A stretch of DNA of 64,000 nt from Desulfonatronovibrio hydrogenovorans DSM 9292 (GCF_000686525.1 NZ_JMKT01000008.1:1-64000); one strand, 5' to 3'; positions 25,725-35,756 are shown, counted from the stretch's first letter. The notes: generated by a model from the sequence alone, not told the origin. Numbers and translations: made by a program.

Positions 25725-26914
25725 ATGTTTCCTCCCCGCTCGGCAATGGCCGCCATCAGAATACCTTTGACGATGATGCCTTTCAATTTGTTGTTTTCAT
25801 CCACCACAGCCACAGGATAAGAAATATCCTGCATGACCGCGAAAAGGTCCGAGGCTGAGGTGTCCGGGCTGACCGTTGAAATATCCCGGTGGATTACTGA
25901 GTCCAGATTTTTTTCACCCTTTTCAATGAGCTTGGCCACTTCATTGGCAAAGACAATCCCCTGCAGGCTGTTGTCCTTGTCCAGAACAAAAAGGGATGCA
26001 ATGGCGTTGTTCTTCATCTTGCGCATGGCCGTCCTGGGACCGTCGGCAGTCAGATAGGCCACGTCCTGGGATTTTTTCATGATGGTTTCTGCAGTCAGGA
26101 CCTTGGTGATGTCCACTTCTTCAACAAATTTGGCTACATATTCATTGGAAGGGTTCATGAGGATGTCTTCAGGCGTTCCGATCTGGACCACGGCCCCGTC
26201 CTTCATGAGCACAATCCGGTCACCCAGCTTCAGGGCCTCATCCAGATCGTGGCTGATAAAGACAATGGTCTTGCGCATGGTCTGCTGCAGGCTGATGAGC
26301 TCATCCTGCATATCCCTCCTGATAAGGGGGTCCAGGGCGCTGAATGCCTCATCCATGAGCAGGATGTCCGGATCCAGAGCCAGGGCCCTGGCTAGACCAA
26401 CCCGCTGCTGCATCCCCCCGGAAAGCTCAGATGGAAACTTTTCTCCCCAGCCTTTGAGACCTACCAGTTCCAGAGCCTGTTCTGCTTTTTCCCGGCGCAA
26501 GCCCTGCTCAGCTCCCTGGATTTCCAGGCCGAATTCCACATTATGAATTACTGTTCGATGGGGAAACAGGGCGAAATTCTGAAAAACCATTCCAAACTTC
26601 TCCCGTCTGAACTGACGAAGCTGGTCTTTGCTCAGCTTGCGCACATCCTGGCCATCCACCAGAATCTCGCCTGAAGTAGGCTCAAAAAGCCTGTTTATGC
26701 AGCGCACCAGGGTGGACTTTCCGCTTCCGGACAGGCCCATGACAACGACTATTTCACCTTCCTTGACGTCAAAGGAGGCATTATTGACTCCAACCACAGC
26801 CCCTGTCTTGGCCTGGATCTGATCCTTGGACTGGCCGTCCTTGAGCATGGCCAGGGCCTTTTTCGGGCTGTCACCAAAGATCTTGCATACATTCTTGAGT
26901 ACAATTTTTTCCAT
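25721..26914 (-). CDS. proV: Glycine betaine/proline ABC transporter, ATPase with CBS pair
   Basis: A 397-residue ATPase. Walker A GLSGSGKST is at 60-68, the signature LSGGMQQRVGLARAL near 164, Walker B ILLMDEAFSALD follows, then the switch His in FISHDLDEAL. Two CBS domains occupy about 275-395, as in OpuA, where they respond to ionic strength. First gene of the proVWX operon, with AGGA seven bases before the ATG and a good sigma-70 promoter about 55 bp upstream. Regulation by osmolarity is expected from the family but not shown by the sequence. Confidence 0.95.
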   Translation of the reverse strand: MEKIVLKNVCKIFGDSPKKALAMLKDGQSKDQIQAKTGAVVGVNNASFDVKEGEIVVVMGLSGSGKSTLVRCINRLFEPTSGEILVDGQDVRKLSKDQLRQFRREKFGMVFQNFALFPHRTVIHNVEFGLEIQGAEQGLRREKAEQALELVGLKGWGEKFPSELSGGMQQRVGLARALALDPDILLMDEAFSALDPLIRRDMQDELISLQQTMRKTIVFISHDLDEALKLGDRIVLMKDGAVVQIGTPEDILMNPSNEYVAKFVEEVDITKVLTAETIMKKSQDVAYLTADGPRTAMRKMKNNAIASLFVLDKDNSLQGIVFANEVAKLIEKGEKNLDSVIHRDISTVSPDTSASDLFAVMQDISYPVAVVDENNKLKGIIVKGILMAAIAERGGNI

Positions 26915-26969
26915 TAATAATCCTGCTTGTTAAGTGGATGATACATCTTCTCCTAATCTCGATTGTATC

Positions 26970-26997
26970 TGTTTATCATAAAACAGAGTAATGTCAA
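26970..26997 (-). promoter_or_regulatory. Sigma-70-type promoter of proVWX
   Basis: On the minus strand a consensus TTGACA (26992-26997), 16-base spacer and TAAACA (26970-26975), the same -10 variant as proposed for tRNA-Asn. A small symmetric element GATATGTATC lies about 35 bases upstream and might be an operator. Confidence 0.6.
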
Positions 26998-27287
26998 GAA
27001 TCGGTCATCCGACGCTCAATACTCTTGCAAATGATATGTATCACTTTGTGACGGCAATCCCAAATCAATGGTTATTATTGTCTTTTTTCAGCAATACATC
27101 TTCAACAATATAGTACTAATATCCATGATCAACAGTCACACTTTGCCCGGTCAACAACAAATGCTTGTAATTTGAATAACCATCAGCCTCTGAAGCCCGT
27201 ACTGCGTCAAACAGACGCCTGTTTTTGATATTCACTTGGCACAACCCCCAAAATACCCTCGAACAACCCCGGTAAGCCGCCCTTTTC

Positions 27288-27316
27288 TTGACGTCTTGAC
27301 TAAATTTCAATATCTA
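27288..27316 (+). promoter_or_regulatory. Sigma-70-type promoter of the lysS operon
   Basis: TTGACG (27288-27293), exactly 17 bases, TATCTA (27311-27316). The transcript would start about 130 bases before the lysS start codon. Between it and the operator-like element of proV (about 27035) lies DNA in which I recognise nothing. Confidence 0.6.
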
Positions 27317-27450
27317 GTCAGTTTCCTGTCTGGACAGTCTCATCCTGAGCACGGCCCTTGGGAGGTTTTCACAACCCTCCTGCCCAAACTTTACGGCATC
27401 ATGAATCTTCCGGGCGGAAAAAGAACCAGACCTTATTTAAGGATTTCAAG

Positions 27451-28962
27451 TTGAACAAACAAAACCAGAACGATCAAAGCGAAAGCCAGGTTATTCAGCA
27501 TCGCAGACAAAAAGCCAAGTTCCTGGCCGACAACCAGGTCCCTCTTTTCCCTAACACCTTTCGCAAGGACACTGATATCTTTTCAGTCATCTCTGCCAGG
27601 GGGGACGCAAGTGCAGAAGACCTTGAAAAGGATCCAGGGGAGTACAGTGTAGCCGGACGGATCATGGCCCTGCGCTCTTTCGGCAAGGTCACCTTCATCC
27701 ATATCCAGGACCATACCGAAAGAATCCAGGTCTTTGTTCAACGCGATGTTTTGGGCCAGGAACATTACCAGATATTCAAGAAATTCGACATTGGCGACAT
27801 CGTAGGCGTCAAGGGAGGCCTGTTCAGAACCAGGACCGGCGAGCTGACCATCAAGGCTGACCACATCATGCTTCTGTCCAAGTCCTTTCGTCCCCTGCCG
27901 GAAAAGTATCACGGCCTGAAGGACGTTGAAACCAGGTATCGCCAGAGATATGTGGACCTGCTGGTCAATCCGGATGCCAAAAGAATTTTTTCGGCCAGAA
28001 CCAGGATAGTCCGGTTCATAAGGGAATTCCTGGATCAAAAGGGATTCATGGAGGTGGAGACCCCCATGATGCAGGCCATACCCGGCGGAGCAACAGCCCG
28101 GCCCTTTCACACCCACCATAACGCCCTGGATATGAAACTTTACCTGCGTATCGCGCCTGAGCTGTACCTGAAAAGACTCCTGGTGGGCGGTTTTGAAAAA
28201 GTCTATGAAATAAACCGCAATTTTCGCAATGAAGGGATCTCCACCCGGCACAATCCTGAATTCACCATGCTTGAATTTTACTGGGCCTATGTGGATTTCC
28301 AGGAACTCATGGCTTTTACCGAGGAGATGTTCTCTTCCCTGGCCATGCATATGTTCGGCCAGACCAGAATCATTTATCAGGAGAACACCATTGACCTGAC
28401 CCCCCCCTGGACCAAGTTGTCATTCCACGAGTCCCTGGAAAAGATCGGCGGACTGGCCAGGGAAGACTTCCAGGACCCGGAAAAGGCCACCCGCCTGGTC
28501 AAAAATCTTGGCGAAAGCGTCCAGACCGGGGAAAAACTTGGCAAAATCCAGGCCAAGCTTTTCGACATCCTGGTGGAGCCAAAGCTGGTCCAGCCCCATT
28601 TTATATACCACTACCCCACGGACATATCGCCTTTGTCCAGAAAAAACGAACAAGACCCCTCCATCACTGACCGCTTTGAACTGTTCATCACGGGCCGGGA
28701 AATGGCCAATGCCTTTTCCGAACTCAATGACCCCATGGATCAGAGGGAACGGTTTGAGGACCAGGTTCTGGAAAAGGAAGCTGGAGACGACGAAGCCCAT
28801 TTCATGGATGAGGATTATGTCCGGGCCCTGGAGTACGGAATGCCTCCGGCTGGTGGCGAAGGCATCGGTATTGACCGGCTGGTCATGCTCTTTACTGATT
28901 CACCATCCATCCGGGAGGTGATCCTCTTTCCCCTTCTCCGGCCGGAGGTGTCAACCGGTTGA
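27451..28962 (+). CDS. lysS: Lysyl-tRNA synthetase (class II)
   Basis: About 503 residues from a TTG start with AAGGA eight bases upstream; the frame is open 31 codons further, but that stretch is not like the family. The N-terminal OB fold (about 55-160, with YSVAGRIMALRSFGKVTF) binds tRNA; the class II core has motif 2 FRNEGISTRHNPEFTMLEFY and motif 3 GEGIGIDRLVMLF near the end. Normal length. It charges tRNA-Lys. It is the first gene of a long operon and overlaps lolC by one base, an order typical of Desulfovibrio-type genomes. Confidence 0.96.
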   Translation: MNKQNQNDQSESQVIQHRRQKAKFLADNQVPLFPNTFRKDTDIFSVISARGDASAEDLEKDPGEYSVAGRIMALRSFGKVTFIHIQDHTERIQVFVQRDVLGQEHYQIFKKFDIGDIVGVKGGLFRTRTGELTIKADHIMLLSKSFRPLPEKYHGLKDVETRYRQRYVDLLVNPDAKRIFSARTRIVRFIREFLDQKGFMEVETPMMQAIPGGATARPFHTHHNALDMKLYLRIAPELYLKRLLVGGFEKVYEINRNFRNEGISTRHNPEFTMLEFYWAYVDFQELMAFTEEMFSSLAMHMFGQTRIIYQENTIDLTPPWTKLSFHESLEKIGGLAREDFQDPEKATRLVKNLGESVQTGEKLGKIQAKLFDILVEPKLVQPHFIYHYPTDISPLSRKNEQDPSITDRFELFITGREMANAFSELNDPMDQRERFEDQVLEKEAGDDEAHFMDEDYVRALEYGMPPAGGEGIGIDRLVMLFTDSPSIREVILFPLLRPEVSTG

Positions 28963-30191
28963 TGACTTTTGAGTTTTTCATCGCCCTGCGCTATCTAAGG
29001 GCCAAAAGAGAACAGGCCTTTATTTCAGTCATTTCCCTTGTATCCATACTGGGGGTAGCCCTGGGTGTGGCCTCACTGATCATTGTCCTGGGAGTGATGA
29101 ACGGATTCAGCCAAAACCTGAGGGACAAGATCCTGGGTATTAATGCCCACGTGCTGGTGGGCAGCTATACCGGAGGAATCCCTGATTATTTCCACCTGGC
29201 CGGCGAGCTGGAAGAGATCCCTGGTGTCAGGGGAGTCGCCCCCTTTATCTATACTGAAGTCATGCTAAGTTCACCCGGTGGGGTCAAGGGCGTGGTCCTG
29301 AGGGGCATTGACCCTCAGCAGGCCTCCAATGTCCTGTCCCTGGACCGGGAGATGATATCCGGACGGGTCCAGGATCTGGAAGAGGAAAGGGATTTTCCCG
29401 GGATCATCATTGGCCGGGAACTGGCCACAGGAGTAGGGGTGGGCCGGGGGGACACCGTGAACATCCTTTCTCCTTCCGGGGGCAGGTCTTCAGCTGGATT
29501 CACCCCCACGGTCAGCACTTTTGAGGTCCGGGGAATATTCAGGACTGGAATGTATGAATACGACAGCTCCTTTGGATATACCTCCATATCTGCAGCCCAG
29601 TCCATTCTGGGCTTCAGAGAAGATCTGGTCACCGGGCTGGAGCTGCGGGTTTTTGATGCTGACCAGGCCCACGTGGCAGCCGGACGGGTTGGAGAATTTC
29701 TGGGCGGATATCCGTTTTATGTACGCCATTGGATGGAAATGAATCAGAACCTGTTTGCAGCCCTGAAACTGGAAAAAATCGCCATGGGAGTGATTCTGGC
29801 CATGATCGTGCTGGTGGGTTCCTTCAGCATCATCACCGCCCTGGTCATGCTGGTCATGGAAAAGACCCGGGATATTGCAGTGATGATGTCCATGGGGGCC
29901 ACCAGGGCCACCATCCGCAGGATATTCATCATCTTAGGGATGATGATCGGGACCGTAGGCACTGCCCTGGGATTTGCATTTGGTCTGGGAATAAGTCACT
30001 TACTGAAAAAATACCAGTTCATCCGCCTTCCGGCTGATGTCTACTATCTGGATCATCTGCCGGTTCTTCACCAGACCGGAGATCTGGTTTTAATCGGTCT
30101 GGCCGCCATGCTCCTCTGTTTCATGGCCACCATTTATCCGGCCAGAAAGGCTTCGAACCTGAATCCAGCCGATGCACTGCGATATGAATAA
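28962..30191 (+). CDS. lolC: Lipoprotein-releasing ABC transporter, permease (LolC/E)
   Basis: About 409 residues. The first membrane segment follows FFIALRYLRAKREQAFISVI, a typical LolC/E start, then a periplasmic domain (about 45-265) and three membrane segments near the end with MEKTRDIAVMMSMGATRATI, and a C-terminal YPARKASNLNPADALRYE. With LolD it extracts lipoproteins from the inner membrane. A single LolC/E-type permease is present, so the complex is probably a homodimer here. The ATG overlaps the lysS stop (TGATG) and the end overlaps lolD. Confidence 0.93.
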   Translation: MTFEFFIALRYLRAKREQAFISVISLVSILGVALGVASLIIVLGVMNGFSQNLRDKILGINAHVLVGSYTGGIPDYFHLAGELEEIPGVRGVAPFIYTEVMLSSPGGVKGVVLRGIDPQQASNVLSLDREMISGRVQDLEEERDFPGIIIGRELATGVGVGRGDTVNILSPSGGRSSAGFTPTVSTFEVRGIFRTGMYEYDSSFGYTSISAAQSILGFREDLVTGLELRVFDADQAHVAAGRVGEFLGGYPFYVRHWMEMNQNLFAALKLEKIAMGVILAMIVLVGSFSIITALVMLVMEKTRDIAVMMSMGATRATIRRIFIILGMMIGTVGTALGFAFGLGISHLLKKYQFIRLPADVYYLDHLPVLHQTGDLVLIGLAAMLLCFMATIYPARKASNLNPADALRYE

Positions 30192-30870
30192 CAATCTGTA
30201 CAAACTGGAAAAAATTTCCAAAACCTTTGCCGGAACTTCTGAACCGGTGCATGTGCTTAAGGATATCGACCTGACCATAGAACCTGGACAGTCCATTGCC
30301 ATCAGAGGGGCTTCCGGGTCGGGCAAAAGTACACTTCTGCACATCCTGGGCACTCTGGACACCCCCACTTCCGGCAGGATATTTCTGGGGGATGCCGAAC
30401 TGACATCCATTTCTCCAGAGGATAAGGCCCTGCTTCGAAGGACCAGGATCGGTTTCATATTCCAGTTTCACCATCTCCTGCCTGAATTCAGCACTGTGGA
30501 AAATGTGTCCCTGCCGGCCATCCTTTCCGGGCTTGACAGGAAAAAAGCCCAGGAAAAAGCCCTGATTGCTCTGGAGCAGGTGGGGCTGGCTGACAAGGCC
30601 GGTCAGGCCGTGACCACTCTGTCCGGCGGAGAATCCCAGAGAGTGGCTATTGCCAGGGCCATTCTTTCCGGACCCAGGGTGCTTCTGGCTGACGAACCCA
30701 CCGGCAACCTTGACGTGGACAGGGGCAGGGAGATAGGAGAACTATTGCTCAGACTGAACCGGGAAATGGCAATGACCCTGGTGGTGGTCACCCACAATCT
30801 TGAACTGGCTTCATTCATGAACCTAAACTATGAACTGAAATCGGGAAAACTATATGTTGTCAACAACTAG
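30184..30870 (+). CDS. lolD: Lipoprotein-releasing ABC transporter, ATPase (LolD)
   Basis: About 228 residues. Walker A GASGSGKST, Q-loop FQFHHLLPEFSTVENV, the signature LSGGESQRVAIARAI, Walker B LLADEPTGNLD and switch His in VVVTHNLELA are all present. I use the ATG at 30184, which overlaps the end of lolC; an upstream ATG at 30172 has no better ribosome-binding site. Its end overlaps the start of bamA by 17 bases. The FHHLLPEF segment is typical of LolD within the MacB-like ATPases. Confidence 0.94.
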   Translation: MNNNLYKLEKISKTFAGTSEPVHVLKDIDLTIEPGQSIAIRGASGSGKSTLLHILGTLDTPTSGRIFLGDAELTSISPEDKALLRRTRIGFIFQFHHLLPEFSTVENVSLPAILSGLDRKKAQEKALIALEQVGLADKAGQAVTTLSGGESQRVAIARAILSGPRVLLADEPTGNLDVDRGREIGELLLRLNREMAMTLVVVTHNLELASFMNLNYELKSGKLYVVNN

Positions 30871-33526
30871 GCTCTTGCCGTCTTTATTTTTTTTCTTCCT
30901 GGTGTGGGGGCTTTGGGCGGTTTCCTTTGCCAGTCCGGCCATTTCCGCCCAGAAAACCGCTGTTTTGCCCTTTGAGATCAACGCCCCGGAAGACCTGGCC
31001 TACCTTGATACCGGACTGCCCACCATGCTCATCAACTCCCTCCGGGACAAAGGGCTGGAAGTAAACGACCTGGAAAGGGTCAAAAATGTCATCACCAGAG
31101 AAGAGATCGAATATCTTGATGTATCAACCTCCAGAAGACTGGCCCTGATGCTGGACAGCAGATATGCTGTCTACGGAAGCTTCAGCCAGGTGGAGGAATA
31201 CATAAGCCTAGACGTCCGACTGGTGGACGGATTCGGTGAAAAAGAAACCGTTCCCTTTTACATAGTCAAGGAAGGGGTCATCAATATCCTGCCTGCAGTG
31301 GAAGAACTGGCCCAGAGAATATACAATGAACTCCTGCAGGAGGACCGCATCGCCAGCATCAACATCCAGGGAATCAACATCCTGGATCCCGACGTGGTTC
31401 TGCTCCGCCTGGGGATGCAGGAAGGGGACATCTTTGAGCCGGAAATGCTTAACCAGGAACTAAGAAGGATTTTTGATCTGGGCTACTTCGACGACGTCCA
31501 CCTGGAAGTAAGTGATACTCCCCAGGGCAAGGAAGTGACCATCATCGTGGATGAAAAGCCGCTGATTCAGAACATCAACATCCAGGGAGCAGACAAGGTC
31601 AAGGAAAAAGACATCCGGGAAGCCCTGACCACCAGGACCGGAACCGTTGTCAACCCAAGGATCATCAGCGAGGACCTGGGCCGGATCAGGGAACTGTACC
31701 GGGGCAAGGGCTATTACAACGCCACTGTGGATTACAATGTCACTTCCATAGATGACCGCACTGCCAACTTAAATGTCCGCATTGAAGAGGGCAACCGACT
31801 CTTTGTCCGGGGGATCGAGATCCAGGGGGCGGAAAGCATCAGTCAAAGGCAGCTGCGCAAAGAAATGGCCCTGAAAAGAAGGGGCATGTTTTCCTGGCTC
31901 ACCGGCCGGGGCATCCTCAGGGAAGAGCTTTTGGACCGGGACGCTGCAGCCATTGAAGCCCACTACGCCAACCAGGGTTTCATTGACGCCCGGGTGGGCC
32001 AGCCTGTGGTCAACTATGAGGAGGACGGGATCTATCTTGTTTTTCACGTGGAAGAAGGACCCAGGTACAAAGCCGGGACAGTGGACTTCCGCGGCGACCT
32101 TTTGGTCAGCGTGGAAGAGCTGCTGGAAGTAACCAGGGTGGACGATCTGGGCAGAGAAGGAAAGTATTTTGACCGGTCAGCCATGCATGGCGACATCCAG
32201 AACCTGGCTGATTTCTACACTGACTTTGGCTACGCCTTTGCTGAAGCAGACGTGGATATGGATGTGGACACGGAAAATCGGGTGGTCAATGTGACCTACA
32301 TCCTGGACAAGAGTGACAAAATCTATATCCGCAGGGTCCGCATCGAAGGCAACGACAAGACCAGGGACAATGTTATTCGAAGGGAGATGAGGCTATCCGA
32401 CGGCGACCTGTTCAGCGGCACAGCCCTGCGCAGGTCCAACGAACGCCTGAACCGGCTTGACTACTTTGAAACCGTTGAGATTGAACCTGTACCCACAGAA
32501 TCCGATGAAGAGCTGGACCTGGTGGTCCGGGTGGCTGAGCAGCCCACTGGAATCCTTTCAGCCGGGGCTGGCTACTCTTCATATGACCGGGTATTTTTCA
32601 CAGGCATGATCCAGCAGCGCAACCTCTTTGGAAAAGGCTACAGCCTGGGCTTCAGCGGATCATTCGGTCGAAGAACCACCAGTTATGACCTGAGTTTCTG
32701 GAACCCCTATTTCCGGGATTCCAACCTGGGCCTGGGTGGTGACCTGTACTGGATCGACGACGAATACTTCACCTATGACAAGAAAACCAGGGGCGGCAGA
32801 GTCAGGTTTTCCTACCCTCTGGGTGAATACACCAATCTTTACTGGCACTACCGCCTGGACAAGTCCACCATTGACAACCTTTCCAGAAATGTACACCGGG
32901 ATATCCGCGAGCTGAAGGGTGACCGCTGGGCCAGCTCGGTTTATGTGGCTGCGTCCAGGGATACCACTGACAGGAGAATGAATCCCTCCAGGGGAACCAT
33001 AAACACCTTGTCTGTGGAGCATGCCGGGGGAATCATCGGCGGAGATGACAACTTTGTAAAATACATCTACAAATCTGATTACTACCGCCCCCTGTTCTGG
33101 CGGACAGTTTTTCACTGGCGCGGTCAGGCCGGTTACATCATGAAGAATACCAGTGAAAAAATACCCAATTATGAATTGTTTGCCCTGGGTGGAATAAACA
33201 GCGTTCGCGGCTACTCAGCCAGGAAAATTGCACCCAGGTATGAGGATAACGAGGTCAAGGGCGGGGATAAGCATTTTTTCACCAACTTTGAACTCATTTT
33301 CCCATTGAATGAGGATATCGGCCTCATGGGGCTGGTCTTTTTTGACGCCGGTGAGGTCTGGGATGTTGGGGAACGGGTTGACTTTGACCTGTATAAAAGT
33401 GTGGGAACCGGTATAAGATGGTATTCCCCCCTGGGTCCCATCAGGGTGGAATACGGCTACGGACTTGACCGGCTGGATGGGAAAAGGCATAGCAGAGTGG
33501 AGTTCAGTGTTGGACAGATTTTTTAG
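30854..33526 (+). CDS. bamA: Outer-membrane protein assembly factor BamA with extra N-terminal domain
   Basis: An 890-residue Omp85 protein. After a signal peptide (about 1-32) comes a region of about 130 residues (TAVLPFEINAPEDLAYLDTG onward) that is not a POTRA domain but resembles TolB N-terminal/FlgO-like folds. POTRA repeats follow from about 165 to 560 (repeated I-x-I-x-G ... V segments), then the 16-strand barrel to the C-terminal Phe. The L6 signature VRGY is at 784-787. Usual BamA length is about 800. It inserts beta-barrel proteins and is essential. It lies between lolD and skp, a normal context. Confidence 0.95.
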   Translation: MLSTTRLLPSLFFFFLVWGLWAVSFASPAISAQKTAVLPFEINAPEDLAYLDTGLPTMLINSLRDKGLEVNDLERVKNVITREEIEYLDVSTSRRLALMLDSRYAVYGSFSQVEEYISLDVRLVDGFGEKETVPFYIVKEGVINILPAVEELAQRIYNELLQEDRIASINIQGINILDPDVVLLRLGMQEGDIFEPEMLNQELRRIFDLGYFDDVHLEVSDTPQGKEVTIIVDEKPLIQNINIQGADKVKEKDIREALTTRTGTVVNPRIISEDLGRIRELYRGKGYYNATVDYNVTSIDDRTANLNVRIEEGNRLFVRGIEIQGAESISQRQLRKEMALKRRGMFSWLTGRGILREELLDRDAAAIEAHYANQGFIDARVGQPVVNYEEDGIYLVFHVEEGPRYKAGTVDFRGDLLVSVEELLEVTRVDDLGREGKYFDRSAMHGDIQNLADFYTDFGYAFAEADVDMDVDTENRVVNVTYILDKSDKIYIRRVRIEGNDKTRDNVIRREMRLSDGDLFSGTALRRSNERLNRLDYFETVEIEPVPTESDEELDLVVRVAEQPTGILSAGAGYSSYDRVFFTGMIQQRNLFGKGYSLGFSGSFGRRTTSYDLSFWNPYFRDSNLGLGGDLYWIDDEYFTYDKKTRGGRVRFSYPLGEYTNLYWHYRLDKSTIDNLSRNVHRDIRELKGDRWASSVYVAASRDTTDRRMNPSRGTINTLSVEHAGGIIGGDDNFVKYIYKSDYYRPLFWRTVFHWRGQAGYIMKNTSEKIPNYELFALGGINSVRGYSARKIAPRYEDNEVKGGDKHFFTNFELIFPLNEDIGLMGLVFFDAGEVWDVGERVDFDLYKSVGTGIRWYSPLGPIRVEYGYGLDRLDGKRHSRVEFSVGQIF

Positions 33527-33673
33527 GATGCTTAGACTAATTCCGGGCGCCTAAGATTAACCGGCCAGCTTTCCCAAAGCTCCAGCTTCCAACCAGGCAT
33601 AAGCTGGGGCCTTGAAAACCCGGTCCCAGGCCAGACTCAATAAATTGATCAACAACCTATCAGGGAGAATAAA

Positions 33674-34192
33674 ATGAGAAAAATCGGAATCTTTTTCATG
33701 GCCTTTATCCTGTTTTCCGGCCCAGCCTGGGCTGAAGACAAAATGGCCTACGTGGAAGTCCAGAGGGTTCTGGAAACTTCAGAGCCGGGCAGGGCCGCCC
33801 TGGGCACCCTTACCCAGAGATTCGAAGACATGCGGGCGGAACTTGACCGGGAAAGGGCTGACCTGGAAAGGCTGCGTCAGGAAATGCAGCAGCAAAGCCT
33901 GGTCCTCAGTCAGGACGCCCAGCAGGATCTTGAATCCGAACTCAGGGCCAAGGTCAGGGAATTTCAGGAAATGTTTCAGGCCTATCAGGCCAGGATGCAG
34001 CAGGAAGAGCAGGAACTGTCTGATCCTATCATTGACGTGCTTTTTGACGTCATCAATGACTATGGGGAAAAAGAGGGCTACACCATTATTTTTGACGCCC
34101 AGTCCAGCGGGATCATCTATGCTTCCGACGCCCTGAACATCACAGAGACCATAATTGAAGAACTGAACAAGGCCTGGGCAGCTAAAAATTAA
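33674..34192 (+). CDS. skp: Periplasmic chaperone Skp/OmpH
   Basis: A 172-residue protein with a signal peptide (MRKIGIFFMAFILFSGPAWA then E). The mature start KMAYVEVQRVLETSEPGRAA and the long charged coiled coil (about 45-130, ELDRERADLERLRQEMQQ) are typical, and the C-terminal strand YTIIFDAQSSGIIYASDAL closes the trimer body. It escorts unfolded outer-membrane proteins to BamA, encoded just upstream. A GGGAGAATAAA site lies before the ATG. Confidence 0.92.
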   Translation: MRKIGIFFMAFILFSGPAWAEDKMAYVEVQRVLETSEPGRAALGTLTQRFEDMRAELDRERADLERLRQEMQQQSLVLSQDAQQDLESELRAKVREFQEMFQAYQARMQQEEQELSDPIIDVLFDVINDYGEKEGYTIIFDAQSSGIIYASDALNITETIIEELNKAWAAKN

Positions 34193-34260
34193 TCCCGGCA
34201 GGTAACAGGATTTTCACTACTGAATCATTACCGCCCCAGGGCGGGATAAAGGGGAGCTAC

Positions 34261-35295
34261 ATGCTGCTTTCAGAGCTGGCCCAAAAGCTGGGTCTGGAAT
34301 TCACTGGACAAGACTTCCTGGTCCAGGGGGTCAGTACCCTGGACCAGGCTGGACCGGATCAGATTTCTTTTCTGGCCAATCCAAAATATGTCCATCTTCT
34401 GGAAAAATCCCAGGCAGGGGCAGTGATCCTGGAAAAAGAACACGCCTTAAAAGTCCGGACCGCTCTCATCAGCCCCAATCCATACCTGGACTTTGCCCGG
34501 ACTGTAAAAATGTTTGACCGGCCCCAGGGACTGGAACAGGACTGTTCCAGCCAGGCCTATATCCATGAATCTGCCTTTATTGATCCATCGGCCATCATCC
34601 ACCCCATGGCCTTTATCGGTCCCGGGGCAGTGGTGGGCAAAAACACCAGGGTATTTCCCTTTGTCCATGTCGGAGAAAGGGCGGTCATCGGCCAGGACTG
34701 CATCATTTACCCCAACGTCAGCATCATGTCCGACACAGTCATTGGAAACCGGGTCATCATCCATTCCGGGGCAGTTATTGGCTCAGACGGTTTCGGCTTT
34801 GTCCAGAACGGTCAGGTCAGGGAAAAGATCCCTCAGGTGGGTGTGGCTGTCATCGAGGATGATGTTGAAATAGGGGCCTGCACTACCATTGACCGGGCCA
34901 CCCTGGGCAAAACTGTGGTCGGCAGAGGAACCAAAATCGACAACCTGGTCCAGGTGGCTCACAATGTCTGCATTGGAGAAAACAGTGTCATTGTCTCCCA
35001 GGTGGGGATCTCCGGCAGCTCAAAACTGGGCAGAAACGTCATCCTGGGCGGACAGGTTGGCGTGGCCGGGCACCTGGAAATTGGAGACAATGTGCGCATC
35101 GCAGCCAAGTCCGGGGTAGGCAAGTCCATTCCAGCGGATACCGACTGCGGCGGCATCCCTGCCATGGACCATGGATCATTTCTGAAAAACGCCGTCCTCA
35201 TGCCCAGGCTGCCCCAGATGTTCAAACGGGTCAAAAAGATAGAAAACCAACTTAAAACAATCCAAGAAAGACTTGATCAAGGAGAAGACCGGTGA
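34261..35295 (+). CDS. lpxD: UDP-3-O-(3-hydroxyacyl)glucosamine N-acyltransferase
   Basis: A 344-residue trimeric acyltransferase of lipid A synthesis. The N-terminal uridine-binding part (about 1-100, LLSELAQKLGLEFTGQD and ISFLANPKYVHLL) is followed by hexapeptide repeats (about 105-300, for example IHPMAFIGPGAVVGKNTRVF) and a C-terminal helix. The catalytic His is in NLVQVAHNVCIGENS. GGGGAG lies a few bases before the ATG. It overlaps fabZ by four bases. Confidence 0.95.
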   Translation: MLLSELAQKLGLEFTGQDFLVQGVSTLDQAGPDQISFLANPKYVHLLEKSQAGAVILEKEHALKVRTALISPNPYLDFARTVKMFDRPQGLEQDCSSQAYIHESAFIDPSAIIHPMAFIGPGAVVGKNTRVFPFVHVGERAVIGQDCIIYPNVSIMSDTVIGNRVIIHSGAVIGSDGFGFVQNGQVREKIPQVGVAVIEDDVEIGACTTIDRATLGKTVVGRGTKIDNLVQVAHNVCIGENSVIVSQVGISGSSKLGRNVILGGQVGVAGHLEIGDNVRIAAKSGVGKSIPADTDCGGIPAMDHGSFLKNAVLMPRLPQMFKRVKKIENQLKTIQERLDQGEDR

Positions 35296-35756
35296 AACCT
35301 CCGATCCAGGGTGAAATAGTCAGCAGGGACATTCTGGACCTGCTTCCCCACAGGTATCCTTTTCTGCTGGTGGACCGGGTTCTGGAATTCGAACCCTTCA
35401 AATACATCAAGGCTGTTAAAAACATCACCCTGAATGAACCTCATTTTCAGGGACACTTTCCCATGTATCCGGTCATGCCCGGGGTTCTGATCCTGGAGTC
35501 CATGGCCCAGACCGGCGGAATACTGGTGGTCAAAAGCGTCCAGGAAAAAATGGACGGCAAGATCTTTCTCTTTGCCGGCCTGGACAAGGTCCGTTTTCGC
35601 AGGCCGGTTTTTCCCGGGGACACCATGATCCTGGAAATTGAATATGAACGGCACAAGCTGAATCTCTGGAAGATGCAGGGCAGGGCTTCAGTGGACAACA
35701 AAGTGGTGGCCCAGGGCATACTCTCGGCAGCCATCGTAGACAGGGAAGATCAGTAG
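35292..35756 (+). CDS. fabZ: 3-hydroxyacyl-ACP dehydratase FabZ
   Basis: A 154-residue hot-dog fold enzyme. LPHRYPFLLVDRVLEF and the active-site region EPHFQGHFPMYPVMPGVLIL followed by ESMAQTGG give the catalytic His and Glu. It dehydrates beta-hydroxyacyl-ACP and competes with LpxA/LpxD for substrate. It overlaps lpxD (ATGA-type) and lpxA (TAGTG), so the three are translationally coupled. Confidence 0.95.
   Translation: MKPPIQGEIVSRDILDLLPHRYPFLLVDRVLEFEPFKYIKAVKNITLNEPHFQGHFPMYPVMPGVLILESMAQTGGILVVKSVQEKMDGKIFLFAGLDKVRFRRPVFPGDTMILEIEYERHKLNLWKMQGRASVDNKVVAQGILSAAIVDREDQ

Noticed and set aside
27116-27310. 64-residue minus-strand open frame between proV and lysS
   Set aside because: No ribosome-binding site, no recognised domain, and the opposite strand carries the likely lysS promoter at its end.
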